Of a stretch of DNA of 64,000 nucleotides, positions 40,048 to 47,295 are shown piece after piece. This stretch comes from Rubrivivax sp. (GTDB lineage: Bacteria; Pseudomonadota; Gammaproteobacteria; Burkholderiales; Burkholderiaceae_C), in the NCBI GenBank assembly GCA_022843905.1, contig JALHMT010000008.1:124001-188000 (forward strand), read 5' to 3'. The position numbers and the translations under genes were made by a program. Each line of letters starts with the position of its first letter. Positions within the stretch are counted from its first letter, which is position 1. The notes below the pieces were generated by a model that saw only the letters and a list, made by a program, of their open reading frames with translations, was not told the origin of the DNA and did no database searches.

Positions 40048-41028
40048 TCATCCGCGAGGCCGGTCGCGCGCCTCCTGCACGGCGCGCGACGCGGCCGATC
40101 GCCAGTCGTCGCCGCCGTAAGCCGCTTCCTCCTCGCGACAGCTGTCGACCAGCTTGATGAGGTGGTCATCGTCGGAAGCCAGCGCCGCAGCGACGATCTC
40201 ATCCCAGGACAGCGCCGGCACAGGCGGCAAGACTTGCAGGTCGGCCGCCGCCACGGCCATGGCAAAGGCCTGCCAATACCAGCGCCAGGCCACGTCGGCC
40301 GTGTCGACGAAAGGCATCAGCGTGCGCAGCGCGTGTCCGCTGGTCACCAGGTGCAGCGCCGTGAAGTTGCCGCTGCCGGCATAGGCGAAGGCCGCAGCGC
40401 GGGCCAGCCGCTGCGCCGTGTGCTCGTCGACCTGCAGTGCGCCGACGGTGGCGTTGATCCGGCCGTCGGAAGCCGCCTCGCGCATGCGTTCGAAGATCAG
40501 CCTGCTCCCGGAGCGCCGGGCCGCCAGCTGGCGCAGCAGAACGATGGGGTCGCGTTCGGCCCGTTCACCGCCGGCAGCGTCGAGCGGCCCCAGAGAAAGG
40601 TGGCGACAGGCCCAGTACGCCAGGCCGTCCACCAGGCTCGCCGGGTGCACGGCCTGAACGGCATAGGCCGTGCGGATCAGTCCGTGGAAGGCTGCCGCAC
40701 CGCAACCCGGCATCAGCACCGGCAGGGTCTGGGCCAGCAGGTCGCCCACGCCCTCGTGCGCCAGCCACTGCGCGAACAGGTCCCGGTAGGCCGGCCAGGC
40801 CTCGCGCTGGCCCAGGCGGCTCGGCCAGGCGTCGCCCGAGGGCCAGGCCTGCCACGGCGGTGCGGGCTGCAGCCGGGCGGCGTAGGTCCCGGCAAAGCGC
40901 TGCAGCTGCGCATCGCCGGCCCCCAGGCGCTGCAGCGCGACCAGCGCCATCGGCAGGTGGTTGCTGAGGCCGTCGCCGTACTCGGCGTCGAAGCCGGTGG
41001 CATCGTCGAGCAGGTCGTCGAGGCTCAT
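40048..41028 (-). CDS. Questin oxidase-like protein (DUF4243)
   Basis: 326 residues from ATG 41028, overlapping the gshB stop by 4 bases. The family pattern is visible: SNHLPMALVALQRLGA near the start, HGLIRTAYAVQA in the middle and FTALHLVTSGHALRTLMPFVDTADVAWRWYW in the second half. Fungal members oxidise the anthraquinone questin; bacterial functions are unknown. The translational coupling to glutathione synthetase is unusual and suggests a glutathione- or redox-linked role, but this is inference. Confidence 0.75.
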   Translation of the reverse strand: MSLDDLLDDATGFDAEYGDGLSNHLPMALVALQRLGAGDAQLQRFAGTYAARLQPAPPWQAWPSGDAWPSRLGQREAWPAYRDLFAQWLAHEGVGDLLAQTLPVLMPGCGAAAFHGLIRTAYAVQAVHPASLVDGLAYWACRHLSLGPLDAAGGERAERDPIVLLRQLAARRSGSRLIFERMREAASDGRINATVGALQVDEHTAQRLARAAAFAYAGSGNFTALHLVTSGHALRTLMPFVDTADVAWRWYWQAFAMAVAAADLQVLPPVPALSWDEIVAAALASDDDHLIKLVDSCREEEAAYGGDDWRSAASRAVQEARDRPRG

Positions 41029-41969
41029 GCCAATGCCGCCTCGAGGGCATCGATGAACAGGGCCGCCACGTCGCAACCCGTCTGCTGCATGATTTCCTGG
41101 AAGCAGGTCGGGCTGGTGACGTTGATCTCGGTGAGGTGGTCGCCGATGACGTCCAGCCCCACCAGCAGCAGCCCCCGCGCGGCGAGCTGCGGGCCCAGCG
41201 CTTCGGCGATCTCGCGGTCGCGCGCCGTCAGCGGCTGCGCCACGCCCTTGCCGCCGGCGGCGAGGTTGCCGCGGATCTCGCTGCCCTGCGGGATGCGCGC
41301 CAGCGAATACGGCACCGGCTTGCCGCCGATCACCAGCACGCGCTTGTCCCCGTGCACGATCTCGGGCAGGTACTTCTGCACCATCAATGTCTGCGCGCCG
41401 TCGCGGTTGAGCGTCTCGACGATGCTGCCCAGGTTCATGCCGTCGGGCCCGACGCGGAAGATGCCCGCGCCGCCCATGCCGTCCAGCGGCTTGAGGATGA
41501 TGTCGCTGTGCTCGGCGTGGAAGCACCGCACGTCGGCGGCCTGGCGCGTCACCAGGGTGGGCGGGATGTATTGGGGAAACTCGAGGATCGCCAGCTTCTC
41601 CGGGTGGTCGCGCAGCGCGGCGGGCTTGTTGAAGACCCGTGCGCCCTCGCGCTCGGCCTGGCCCAGCAGGTGGGTGGCGTAGAAATACTCGCTGTCGAAG
41701 GGCGGGTCCTTGCGCATGAGCACCGCGCCGGCCTCGGCCAGGGGCATCGTGCGCTCGGCAGTGGTGGTGAACCAGGCCTCGGCATCGCCGGTCAGGGTGA
41801 TCTCGCGCACCTGCGCCATCACCGGCCGGCCGCGCTGCCAGTGCAGATGTCGCGGCTCGCACGCGGCCAGCGTGTGCCCGCGTCGCACGGCCTCTCGCAT
41901 CATCGCGAAGCTCGAGTCCTTGTAGGTCTTGAAGGTTTCCAGGGGGTCGGCAACGAACAGCAGCTTCAC
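41025..41969 (-). CDS. gshB: Glutathione synthetase
   Basis: 314 residues from a GTG at 41969, preceded by GGAAG at 7 bases. Joins gamma-glutamylcysteine and glycine using ATP. It has the prokaryotic GSH-synthetase N-terminal domain (KLLFVADPLETFKTYKDSSFAMMREAVRRGH) and an ATP-grasp domain (ILKPLDGMGGAGIFRV, KYLPEIVHGDKRVLVIGGKPV, and the metal-binding INVTSPTCFQEI). The open frame upstream lacks family sequence. gshA is not in the window; in many Burkholderiales it lies just before gshB, here replaced by a divergent amidotransferase. Confidence 0.93.
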   Translation of the reverse strand: MKLLFVADPLETFKTYKDSSFAMMREAVRRGHTLAACEPRHLHWQRGRPVMAQVREITLTGDAEAWFTTTAERTMPLAEAGAVLMRKDPPFDSEYFYATHLLGQAEREGARVFNKPAALRDHPEKLAILEFPQYIPPTLVTRQAADVRCFHAEHSDIILKPLDGMGGAGIFRVGPDGMNLGSIVETLNRDGAQTLMVQKYLPEIVHGDKRVLVIGGKPVPYSLARIPQGSEIRGNLAAGGKGVAQPLTARDREIAEALGPQLAARGLLLVGLDVIGDHLTEINVTSPTCFQEIMQQTGCDVAALFIDALEAALA

Positions 41970-42070
41970 GGCGGCACTTCCAGGGGTCGTACGGGCCGAC
42001 ACTGTGGCACAAGCCGCAGCGCGTCGTCGGAGTGAGCTCAAGCACGGCGGCGCTGCGCCGACATCCCGTC

Positions 42071-42805
42071 ATGTGCCGATTTGTCGCGTACCGGGGCGAG
42101 CCGCTGTTCCTCGAGGAGCTGATCGCCAAGCCGCGGCACTCGCTGATGCATCAGTCGCTGCGGGCCGAGCAGGCGCGTACGGTCACCAACGGTGACGGCT
42201 TCGGCATCGGCTGGTACGGCGAGCGCGAGGAGCCGGGTGTCTACCGCGAGGTGATGCCGGCCTGGAGCGACGACAACCTGCTGGCGCTGTCGGGCACGCT
42301 GAAGTCGCACCTGTTCTTCGCCCACGTGCGGGCGGCCACCGCAGGCGGCATTGCGCGGCAGAACTGTCACCCGTTCCGGCACGGCCGCTATCTGTTCATG
42401 CACAACGGACAGATCGGCGGTTATGCACAACTGCGCCGTACCCTCGAGAGCCTGCTGCCCGACCCGATGTACGCGGCGCGGCGCGGCGCCACCGACAGCG
42501 AACTGCTGTTCCTGCTGTGCCTGGCGCGCATCGACGGTGGCGCCGCGCCCGCCGATGCGATGCGGGACGTGCTGGACCACACGCAGGCCCTGATGCGCGG
42601 TCGCGGCATCGAGCAGCCGCTGCGCTTTGCCGCGGTGCTGTCCGACGGGCATCGGCTGCATGCCTTCCGTCTGTCCAGCGACGACCAGCCGCCCACCCTC
42701 TACCGGCGCGACGATGCCCAGGGCACGGTGATCGCGTCGGAGCCGCTGGACGACGATCACGCCGCCTGGACGGCGCTGGCCGCCGGCGCCGTGCTGTCGA
42801 TCTAG
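42071..42805 (+). CDS. Class II glutamine amidotransferase (YafJ-like)
   Basis: 244 residues. Cys2 right after the start Met (MCRFVAYRGEP) is the N-terminal nucleophile. Further Ntn-hydrolase points are GDGFGIGWYG, FFAHVRAATAG and QNCHPFRHGRYLFMHNGQIGGY. Stand-alone GATase II proteins of this size hydrolyse glutamine or gamma-glutamyl amides; some act on gamma-glutamyl compounds (EgtC, DUG3). Lying divergently next to gshB, it might act on glutathione-type substrates, which is only a hint. Confidence 0.88.
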   Translation: MCRFVAYRGEPLFLEELIAKPRHSLMHQSLRAEQARTVTNGDGFGIGWYGEREEPGVYREVMPAWSDDNLLALSGTLKSHLFFAHVRAATAGGIARQNCHPFRHGRYLFMHNGQIGGYAQLRRTLESLLPDPMYAARRGATDSELLFLLCLARIDGGAAPADAMRDVLDHTQALMRGRGIEQPLRFAAVLSDGHRLHAFRLSSDDQPPTLYRRDDAQGTVIASEPLDDDHAAWTALAAGAVLSI

Positions 42806-42815
42806 CCCGATCCGC

Positions 42816-43982
42816 TCAGGCTCTCCAGCGCTGCACGGCCAGCGCCAAAGCGCCGGCCACCACACCCCAGAAGGCCGAGCCCACGCCCCACAGCGCCAGG
42901 CCGCTGGCGGTGACCAGGAAGGTGATCAGCGCGGCCTCCCGGCTGCCTTCGTCCTTCATCGCCACGGCCATGCCGCTGCCGATGGTGCCGAGCAGCGCGA
43001 AGCCCGCCAGGGCCAGCACCAGTTCCTTCGGAAAGGCGGCGATCAGTCCCACCACGGCACCGGCCAGCAGGCCAGTCACGATGTAGAAGAGGCCGGCCAT
43101 CACGGCGGCGGTGTAGCGGCGGGTCGGATCCTCGTGTGCTTCGCGTCCCATGCAGATGGCCGCGGTGATGGCGGCCAGGTTCAACGCGTAGCCGCCGAAG
43201 GGCGCCAGCAGCAGCGTGGCCAGGCCGGTCGTCGCGACCACGGGCGACACCGGCGTGTCGTAGCCGGCGGCACGCTGCGCGGCGACGCCCGGCAGGTTCT
43301 GCGAGGCCATGGTCACCACGAAGAGCGGCAGCGCCACGCCGATGGTCGCGGCGAGGCTGAAGGCCGGCGTCGTGAACACCGGCGTGGCCCATTCCCACAC
43401 GATGCCGCTGCCCTGCATCTGCCCGCGCAGTGCCGCGACGGCTCCGCCCACGGCCAGCACGCCCGGCACGGCGTAGCGCGGCCACAGCCGCCGCCCCAGC
43501 AGGTAGGCCGCCAACATGGCGCCCACCAGCACCGGTTCGGTCTTCAGCGAGAGGAAGGCGTCGAGGGCGAAACGCGTCAGCACGCCGGCCAGCAAGGCTG
43601 CCGCCAGGGCCTGGGGGATGCGGTCCATCACGCGCGCGAACAGGCCGCTGGCGCCGGCAGCGGTGATGAGCAGGGCGCACACGATGAAGGCGCCCACCGC
43701 TTCGGCCATGGGCAGGCCGACGCCGGCCGTCACCAGCAGCGCAGCGCCCGGGGTCGACCAGGCCGTCAGCACCGGCTGCCGATACCACAGGCTCAGGCCG
43801 GCGCTGGTCAGCCCCATGCCCAGGCCCAGCGCCCAGATCCACGAGGTGGTCTGCGCCGGCGTGGCGCCCAGCGCGGCGGCCGCCTGGAAGACGATCGCCA
43901 CCGAACTGGTGAAACCCACCAGCACGGCGACGAAGCCCGCCACCACCGCCGACAGCGACAGGTCCTTCAGCATCGCGCGCAT
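42816..43982 (-). CDS. benE: Benzoate/H+ symporter family protein (BenE-like)
   Basis: 388 residues with eleven to twelve hydrophobic helices. Typical BenE features are the N-terminal SAVVAGFVAVLVGFTSSVAIVFQAAAALGA, QPVLTAWSTPGAALL, and ASQNLPGVAAQRAAGYD in the middle. Family members take up benzoate; many orphan copies have unknown substrates. No aromatic degradation genes are nearby, so benzoate transport is uncertain. An alternative ATG is 43973 (MLKDLS). It converges with the amidotransferase gene. Confidence 0.85.
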   Translation of the reverse strand: MRAMLKDLSLSAVVAGFVAVLVGFTSSVAIVFQAAAALGATPAQTTSWIWALGLGMGLTSAGLSLWYRQPVLTAWSTPGAALLVTAGVGLPMAEAVGAFIVCALLITAAGASGLFARVMDRIPQALAAALLAGVLTRFALDAFLSLKTEPVLVGAMLAAYLLGRRLWPRYAVPGVLAVGGAVAALRGQMQGSGIVWEWATPVFTTPAFSLAATIGVALPLFVVTMASQNLPGVAAQRAAGYDTPVSPVVATTGLATLLLAPFGGYALNLAAITAAICMGREAHEDPTRRYTAAVMAGLFYIVTGLLAGAVVGLIAAFPKELVLALAGFALLGTIGSGMAVAMKDEGSREAALITFLVTASGLALWGVGSAFWGVVAGALALAVQRWRA

Positions 43983-44064
43983 ATATCAGGGGCGCCTGGC
44001 CGTCCGAAGCCACGGCCTGCCAGTTCGGGGGGCCGTGGCGAAGCGCTGTGGGGCTGATCGCATT

Positions 44065-44796
44065 TCAGGCCGTCGGCAGCCGGGTTCGAAGCTGCGCCCA
44101 GCCCTGCCACGCCGCACCGGCCTGGCCAGCGGCCGCGGCGTCCTCGATCTGGGCGGCCAGCGCGCTGTCGATGCCCTGTCCCAATGAGCGCAGCACGGTC
44201 TTGAGGCTGTGCGCCAGCCGTCGCAAGGCCGGCAGGTCGCCGTGGGTCGCGGCCTCGTCGCCGCTGCGGACGTCGGCCGGGAACTGCGCCACGCAAGTGG
44301 CGCGGAAGGCTCGGTAGAGCGACTCGTCGCCGGCGAAGAACTCGGTGACGGGGTCGGCCGCCGGGTGTTGCTCGGCGGGGGGCGCTGCAGCCGACGAGGC
44401 GGGCGAGGCGGCGCCGGGCACCGTGGCCCAGCGCACGCAGTCGAGCAAGGCCCCCAGCGGGGCCGGCTTGGTGAGCACGCGCTCGACGCCCAGACCGGCC
44501 AGGCGCTCGCGCGTGGGTGCCGACACACCGGCGCTGAACACCGCCAGGCGGGCGGCGCCGCGCAGCGCCGGGCGCTCGGCCAGCGTCTGCAGCAACTCGA
44601 GGCCGTTGCCGTCGGGCAGCATCAGGTCGGTCAGCACCAGGGCGAACGGCTGCAGGCCCGGCGTCTGCAAGGCCTGCAGCGCCTCGGCCAGGCCGGCGGC
44701 CGTCACCAGGTCGACCGCTTCGTCTTCCAGGGCCAGTTCGATGAAGCGGCGGATGGGTGCATCGTCTTCCACCACCAGCACGCGCGGGCGGTTCAC
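44065..44796 (-). CDS. Response regulator receiver plus Hpt phosphotransfer protein
   Basis: 243 residues. The receiver domain (1-120) has Asp11/Asp12, phospho-acceptor Asp57 in LVLTDLMLP, Ser in VFSAG and Lys in VLTKPAP. An Ala/Pro linker leads to an Hpt domain (about 150-243) with His196 in LRRLAHSLKTVLRSLGQ. The pair allows phosphate to pass in a multi-step relay. Its start overlaps the stop of the HTH-REC gene by 4 bases, so the two are a unit. No kinase domain of its own; the kinases at 47292 and 51523 are candidate partners. Confidence 0.88.
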   Translation of the reverse strand: MNRPRVLVVEDDAPIRRFIELALEDEAVDLVTAAGLAEALQALQTPGLQPFALVLTDLMLPDGNGLELLQTLAERPALRGAARLAVFSAGVSAPTRERLAGLGVERVLTKPAPLGALLDCVRWATVPGAASPASSAAAPPAEQHPAADPVTEFFAGDESLYRAFRATCVAQFPADVRSGDEAATHGDLPALRRLAHSLKTVLRSLGQGIDSALAAQIEDAAAAGQAGAAWQGWAQLRTRLPTA

Positions 44797-45446
44797 CGAG
44801 CCAGGCTCTCTCGCACCAGCGGCGGCAGCCCGGCCACCAGGCGCGACTTGTGCAGCACGGGCAGGCCCTCCAGCGCAAAGGCGTAGGGCTGCAACCCGGC
44901 GTCGTCGAGCGAGGTGACGACGATCAGGCGGGTGCCCGCGAATTGCGGGTGCGAGCGCAGGCTGGTGATCAGCGTGGCGCCATCGATGCCGGGCAGGAGG
45001 ATGTCGACCAGCAGCAGGCGCGGCTGGAAGCGGCCGGCCATCGCCAGGCCGGCGATGCCGTCGTCGGCGACATGGAGTTCCAGGTCGGGAAAGTGCTGGC
45101 GGAACAGCAGCGTCACGAGGTTCTGGAAGTGCTTGGAGTCCTCGATCAGCAGCACGCGCGGCCGCTCCGGTGCGCCGGCGCCATCGGCCGGTGGCGTCGG
45201 CGCAGGGGCGTCCGTGGCAACGGCAGCAGCAGAAACAGGGCTGCCGACGCCCGGCGCCGAGGGCTCGCGCAGGGCCGACCCCTGGCGCGACGCTCGCCAG
45301 CGCTCCACCGAAGCGCGCAGGATTCGCCGGTGTCCACCCGGTGTCTTCCAGGCTTCGAGTTCGCCGCGGTCGACCATCATCTGCACCGAGCGCACTGCCA
45401 TGCCCAGCAGGCGGGCCACCTCGAGGGTGCTGTAGTGGTCGCTCAC
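44793..45446 (-). CDS. HTH (MerR/excisionase-type) plus receiver-domain regulator
   Basis: 217 residues in an unusual order: a DNA-binding helix-turn-helix of the MerR/HTH_17 type comes first (about 5-55: YSTLEVARLLGMAVRSVQMMVDRGELEAWKTPGGHRRI), then an Ala/Pro linker, then a receiver (about 95-217) with Asp148 in LLLVDILLP, Thr in VVTSL and Lys in VLHKS. Most response regulators carry the receiver first. It is probably the transcriptional output of the signalling island. Divergent 131 bases from the HD-GYP gene with an AT-rich spacer between. Confidence 0.88.
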   Translation of the reverse strand: MSDHYSTLEVARLLGMAVRSVQMMVDRGELEAWKTPGGHRRILRASVERWRASRQGSALREPSAPGVGSPVSAAAVATDAPAPTPPADGAGAPERPRVLLIEDSKHFQNLVTLLFRQHFPDLELHVADDGIAGLAMAGRFQPRLLLVDILLPGIDGATLITSLRSHPQFAGTRLIVVTSLDDAGLQPYAFALEGLPVLHKSRLVAGLPPLVRESLAR

Positions 45447-45520
45447 GCAGGGGCTGAAGGGGTGCTCATCTAGCCGCGAATTTTTGCCGATTTTGGGCGT
45501 TCAAGGCGGGAGAACTTGTT

Positions 45521-45534
45521 AATGATAAAAACGA
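45521..45534. promoter_or_regulatory. AT-rich shared motif, copy 1
   Basis: AATGATAAAAACGA lies in the divergent region before the HD-GYP gene and the HTH-REC gene. The identical 14-mer occurs before the degenerate kinase gene (49904-49917). Together with GCAAAAATTCGC on the minus strand nearby, it suggests a common regulator or AT-rich promoter element for the island. Confidence 0.45.
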
Positions 45535-45577
45535 TACATGTGACAATGCCGGCTCCAGCCTTCTGCACGAGACTGCC

Positions 45578-46432
45578 ATGTCGTCCTTGACCTTGCCCAT
45601 CGCCACCGAGCTCCAGCGGCCGTCCGCGTTCGCTCCTTTCCTGGAGCCGCCGGCCATGACCTCGGCCGACGAGGACGGGCCCGAACCGCTGAGCGAGCGC
45701 TGCTTCGACCCGACGGCCTGGGCCCAGATGGAGCGCATGGTGCAGGACCTGGGTCGCATGTACCGCGAGCGCAACGAGGCGCTGCAGGAGGTGGCGCGTG
45801 CGCACCATGACGCGCTCTTCCGCCTGGCCCTGGCGGCCGAGTACCGCGACGACGACACCGGCCAGCACATCGTGCGCATGGGCTTTCTGGCCGAGGCGCT
45901 GTCCCTGGCCACGGGTTCCGACCCCGGTTATGCGGCCATGCTGCGCAAGGCCGCGCCCATGCACGACGTCGGCAAGATCGGCATTCCCGACGCCGTGCTG
46001 AAGAAGCCGGGGCGCTTCAATGCCGAAGAGCGCCAGGTCATGAACCAGCACCCGATGCTGGGTGCGGCGATCCTGGGCCAGTCGCGCATCCCCTTGTTCC
46101 AGCTGGCCGCCGAAGTGGCGCTGTCACACCACGAACGCTGGGACGGCTCGGGCTACCCTGCAGGCCGCCATGGCCTGGAGATCCCCTTGTCGGGCCGCAT
46201 CGTGGCCATCGTCGACTTCTTCGACGCGCTGACCATGGACCGCTGCTACCGCCCCGCCTTCTCCGACGAGCAGGCGCTGCAGATGCTGATCGACGAGCGC
46301 GGCCGCGCCTTCGATCCCGACCTGGTCGACCTGTTCCTGTCGCGCGCGGCCAAGATGATCTCGCTGCGCGACCGCATCAACCTGCTGCAGCCGAGCTTCG
46401 CCGAACTGGCCGACGGCGTCGACCTGCGCTGA
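45578..46432 (+). CDS. HD-GYP domain phosphodiesterase
   Basis: 284 residues. The HD-GYP domain fills residues 75-270: His129-Asp130 in MHDVGKIGIPDAVLKKPG, then HHERWDGSGYPAG with GYP at 192-194. Such enzymes degrade cyclic di-GMP to GMP and thereby lower biofilm and raise motility. The N-terminal 70 residues show no receiver or PAS domain, so unlike many relatives it has no built-in input; it may be controlled by transcription or by partners in the island. No signal peptide. Confidence 0.9.
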   Translation: MSSLTLPIATELQRPSAFAPFLEPPAMTSADEDGPEPLSERCFDPTAWAQMERMVQDLGRMYRERNEALQEVARAHHDALFRLALAAEYRDDDTGQHIVRMGFLAEALSLATGSDPGYAAMLRKAAPMHDVGKIGIPDAVLKKPGRFNAEERQVMNQHPMLGAAILGQSRIPLFQLAAEVALSHHERWDGSGYPAGRHGLEIPLSGRIVAIVDFFDALTMDRCYRPAFSDEQALQMLIDERGRAFDPDLVDLFLSRAAKMISLRDRINLLQPSFAELADGVDLR

Positions 46433-46473
46433 GAGCGATCCCGTCACGCGTGCTCAATTCCCAAGGACCCGCC

Positions 46474-47295
46474 ATGAACTCCCGACCCAGCCAGCTGCTT
46501 TCCGTCCTGATGCGAAGTCTTGCGCTGTGTGCCGTGCTGCCCGTGCTCGGAGCGGCCACGCCGGCCACCGCGAGCGAGGTGATGCAACGCGTCAAGCAGA
46601 CCGGAACCGTTCGCGTGTGCATCTGGCCCGATTACTACGGCATCACCTTCCGCAACCCGCGCACCCAGCAGCTCGGCGGCATCGACATCGACCTGTCGGC
46701 CGAGCTGGGCCGCGACCTGGGCGTGAAGGTGCAGCATGTCGACTCGTCGTTCGTCTCGTTGATCGACGACCTCAAGGCCGATCGATGCGATGTCGCGATG
46801 TTCGCCATCGGCATGCTGCCGCAGCGCATGGCGCAGCTCAAGTTCACCCGCCCGTACATGCAGAGCGACATCTATGCCGTGACGACGAAGAGCAACCGTG
46901 CCGTCAAGCGCTGGGCCGACATCGACCAGCCCGGGGTCGCCGTTGCAGTCCAGGCCGGCACCTTCATGGAGCCGGTGATGGCCGCAACGCTGAAGCAGGC
47001 ACGGCTGGTGAGCATCAGGCCGCCGGCCACGCGCGAGCGCGAGCTGGAGGCCGGCCGCGTCGATGTCTTCATGACCGACTACCCCTACAGTCGCCGCCTG
47101 CTCGACAATGCCGAGTGGGCCACGCTGGTGGCGCCGCCCAGCCCCTTCCACGTGCTGCCCTATGCCTACGCCGTGAAGCCGGGTGACGAGGCGTGGCTGG
47201 CGGCAGTCGACCAGTTCGTCGGCCGCATCCGCAGCGATGGCCGCCTGGACGCCGCGGCGCGTCGCCACGGCCTGTCGGAGATCGTGCTGAAGTGA
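46474..47295 (+). CDS. Periplasmic solute-binding protein (SBP_bac_3), orphan
   Basis: 273 residues from ATG 46474, preceded by AAGGA (46463-46467). A signal peptide of about 30 residues (ends ATPATASEV) is followed by a type-II binding-protein fold: VRVCIWPDYYGITFRNP, GIDIDLSAELGRDLGV, DVAMFAIGMLPQRMAQLKFTRPYM and FHVLPYAYAVKPGDEAWL. No permease or ATPase genes are near. Its stop overlaps the GTG of the sensor kinase (GTGA), so it is probably a ligand-binding partner of that kinase rather than a transporter part. Confidence 0.88.
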   Translation: MNSRPSQLLSVLMRSLALCAVLPVLGAATPATASEVMQRVKQTGTVRVCIWPDYYGITFRNPRTQQLGGIDIDLSAELGRDLGVKVQHVDSSFVSLIDDLKADRCDVAMFAIGMLPQRMAQLKFTRPYMQSDIYAVTTKSNRAVKRWADIDQPGVAVAVQAGTFMEPVMAATLKQARLVSIRPPATRERELEAGRVDVFMTDYPYSRRLLDNAEWATLVAPPSPFHVLPYAYAVKPGDEAWLAAVDQFVGRIRSDGRLDAAARRHGLSEIVLK

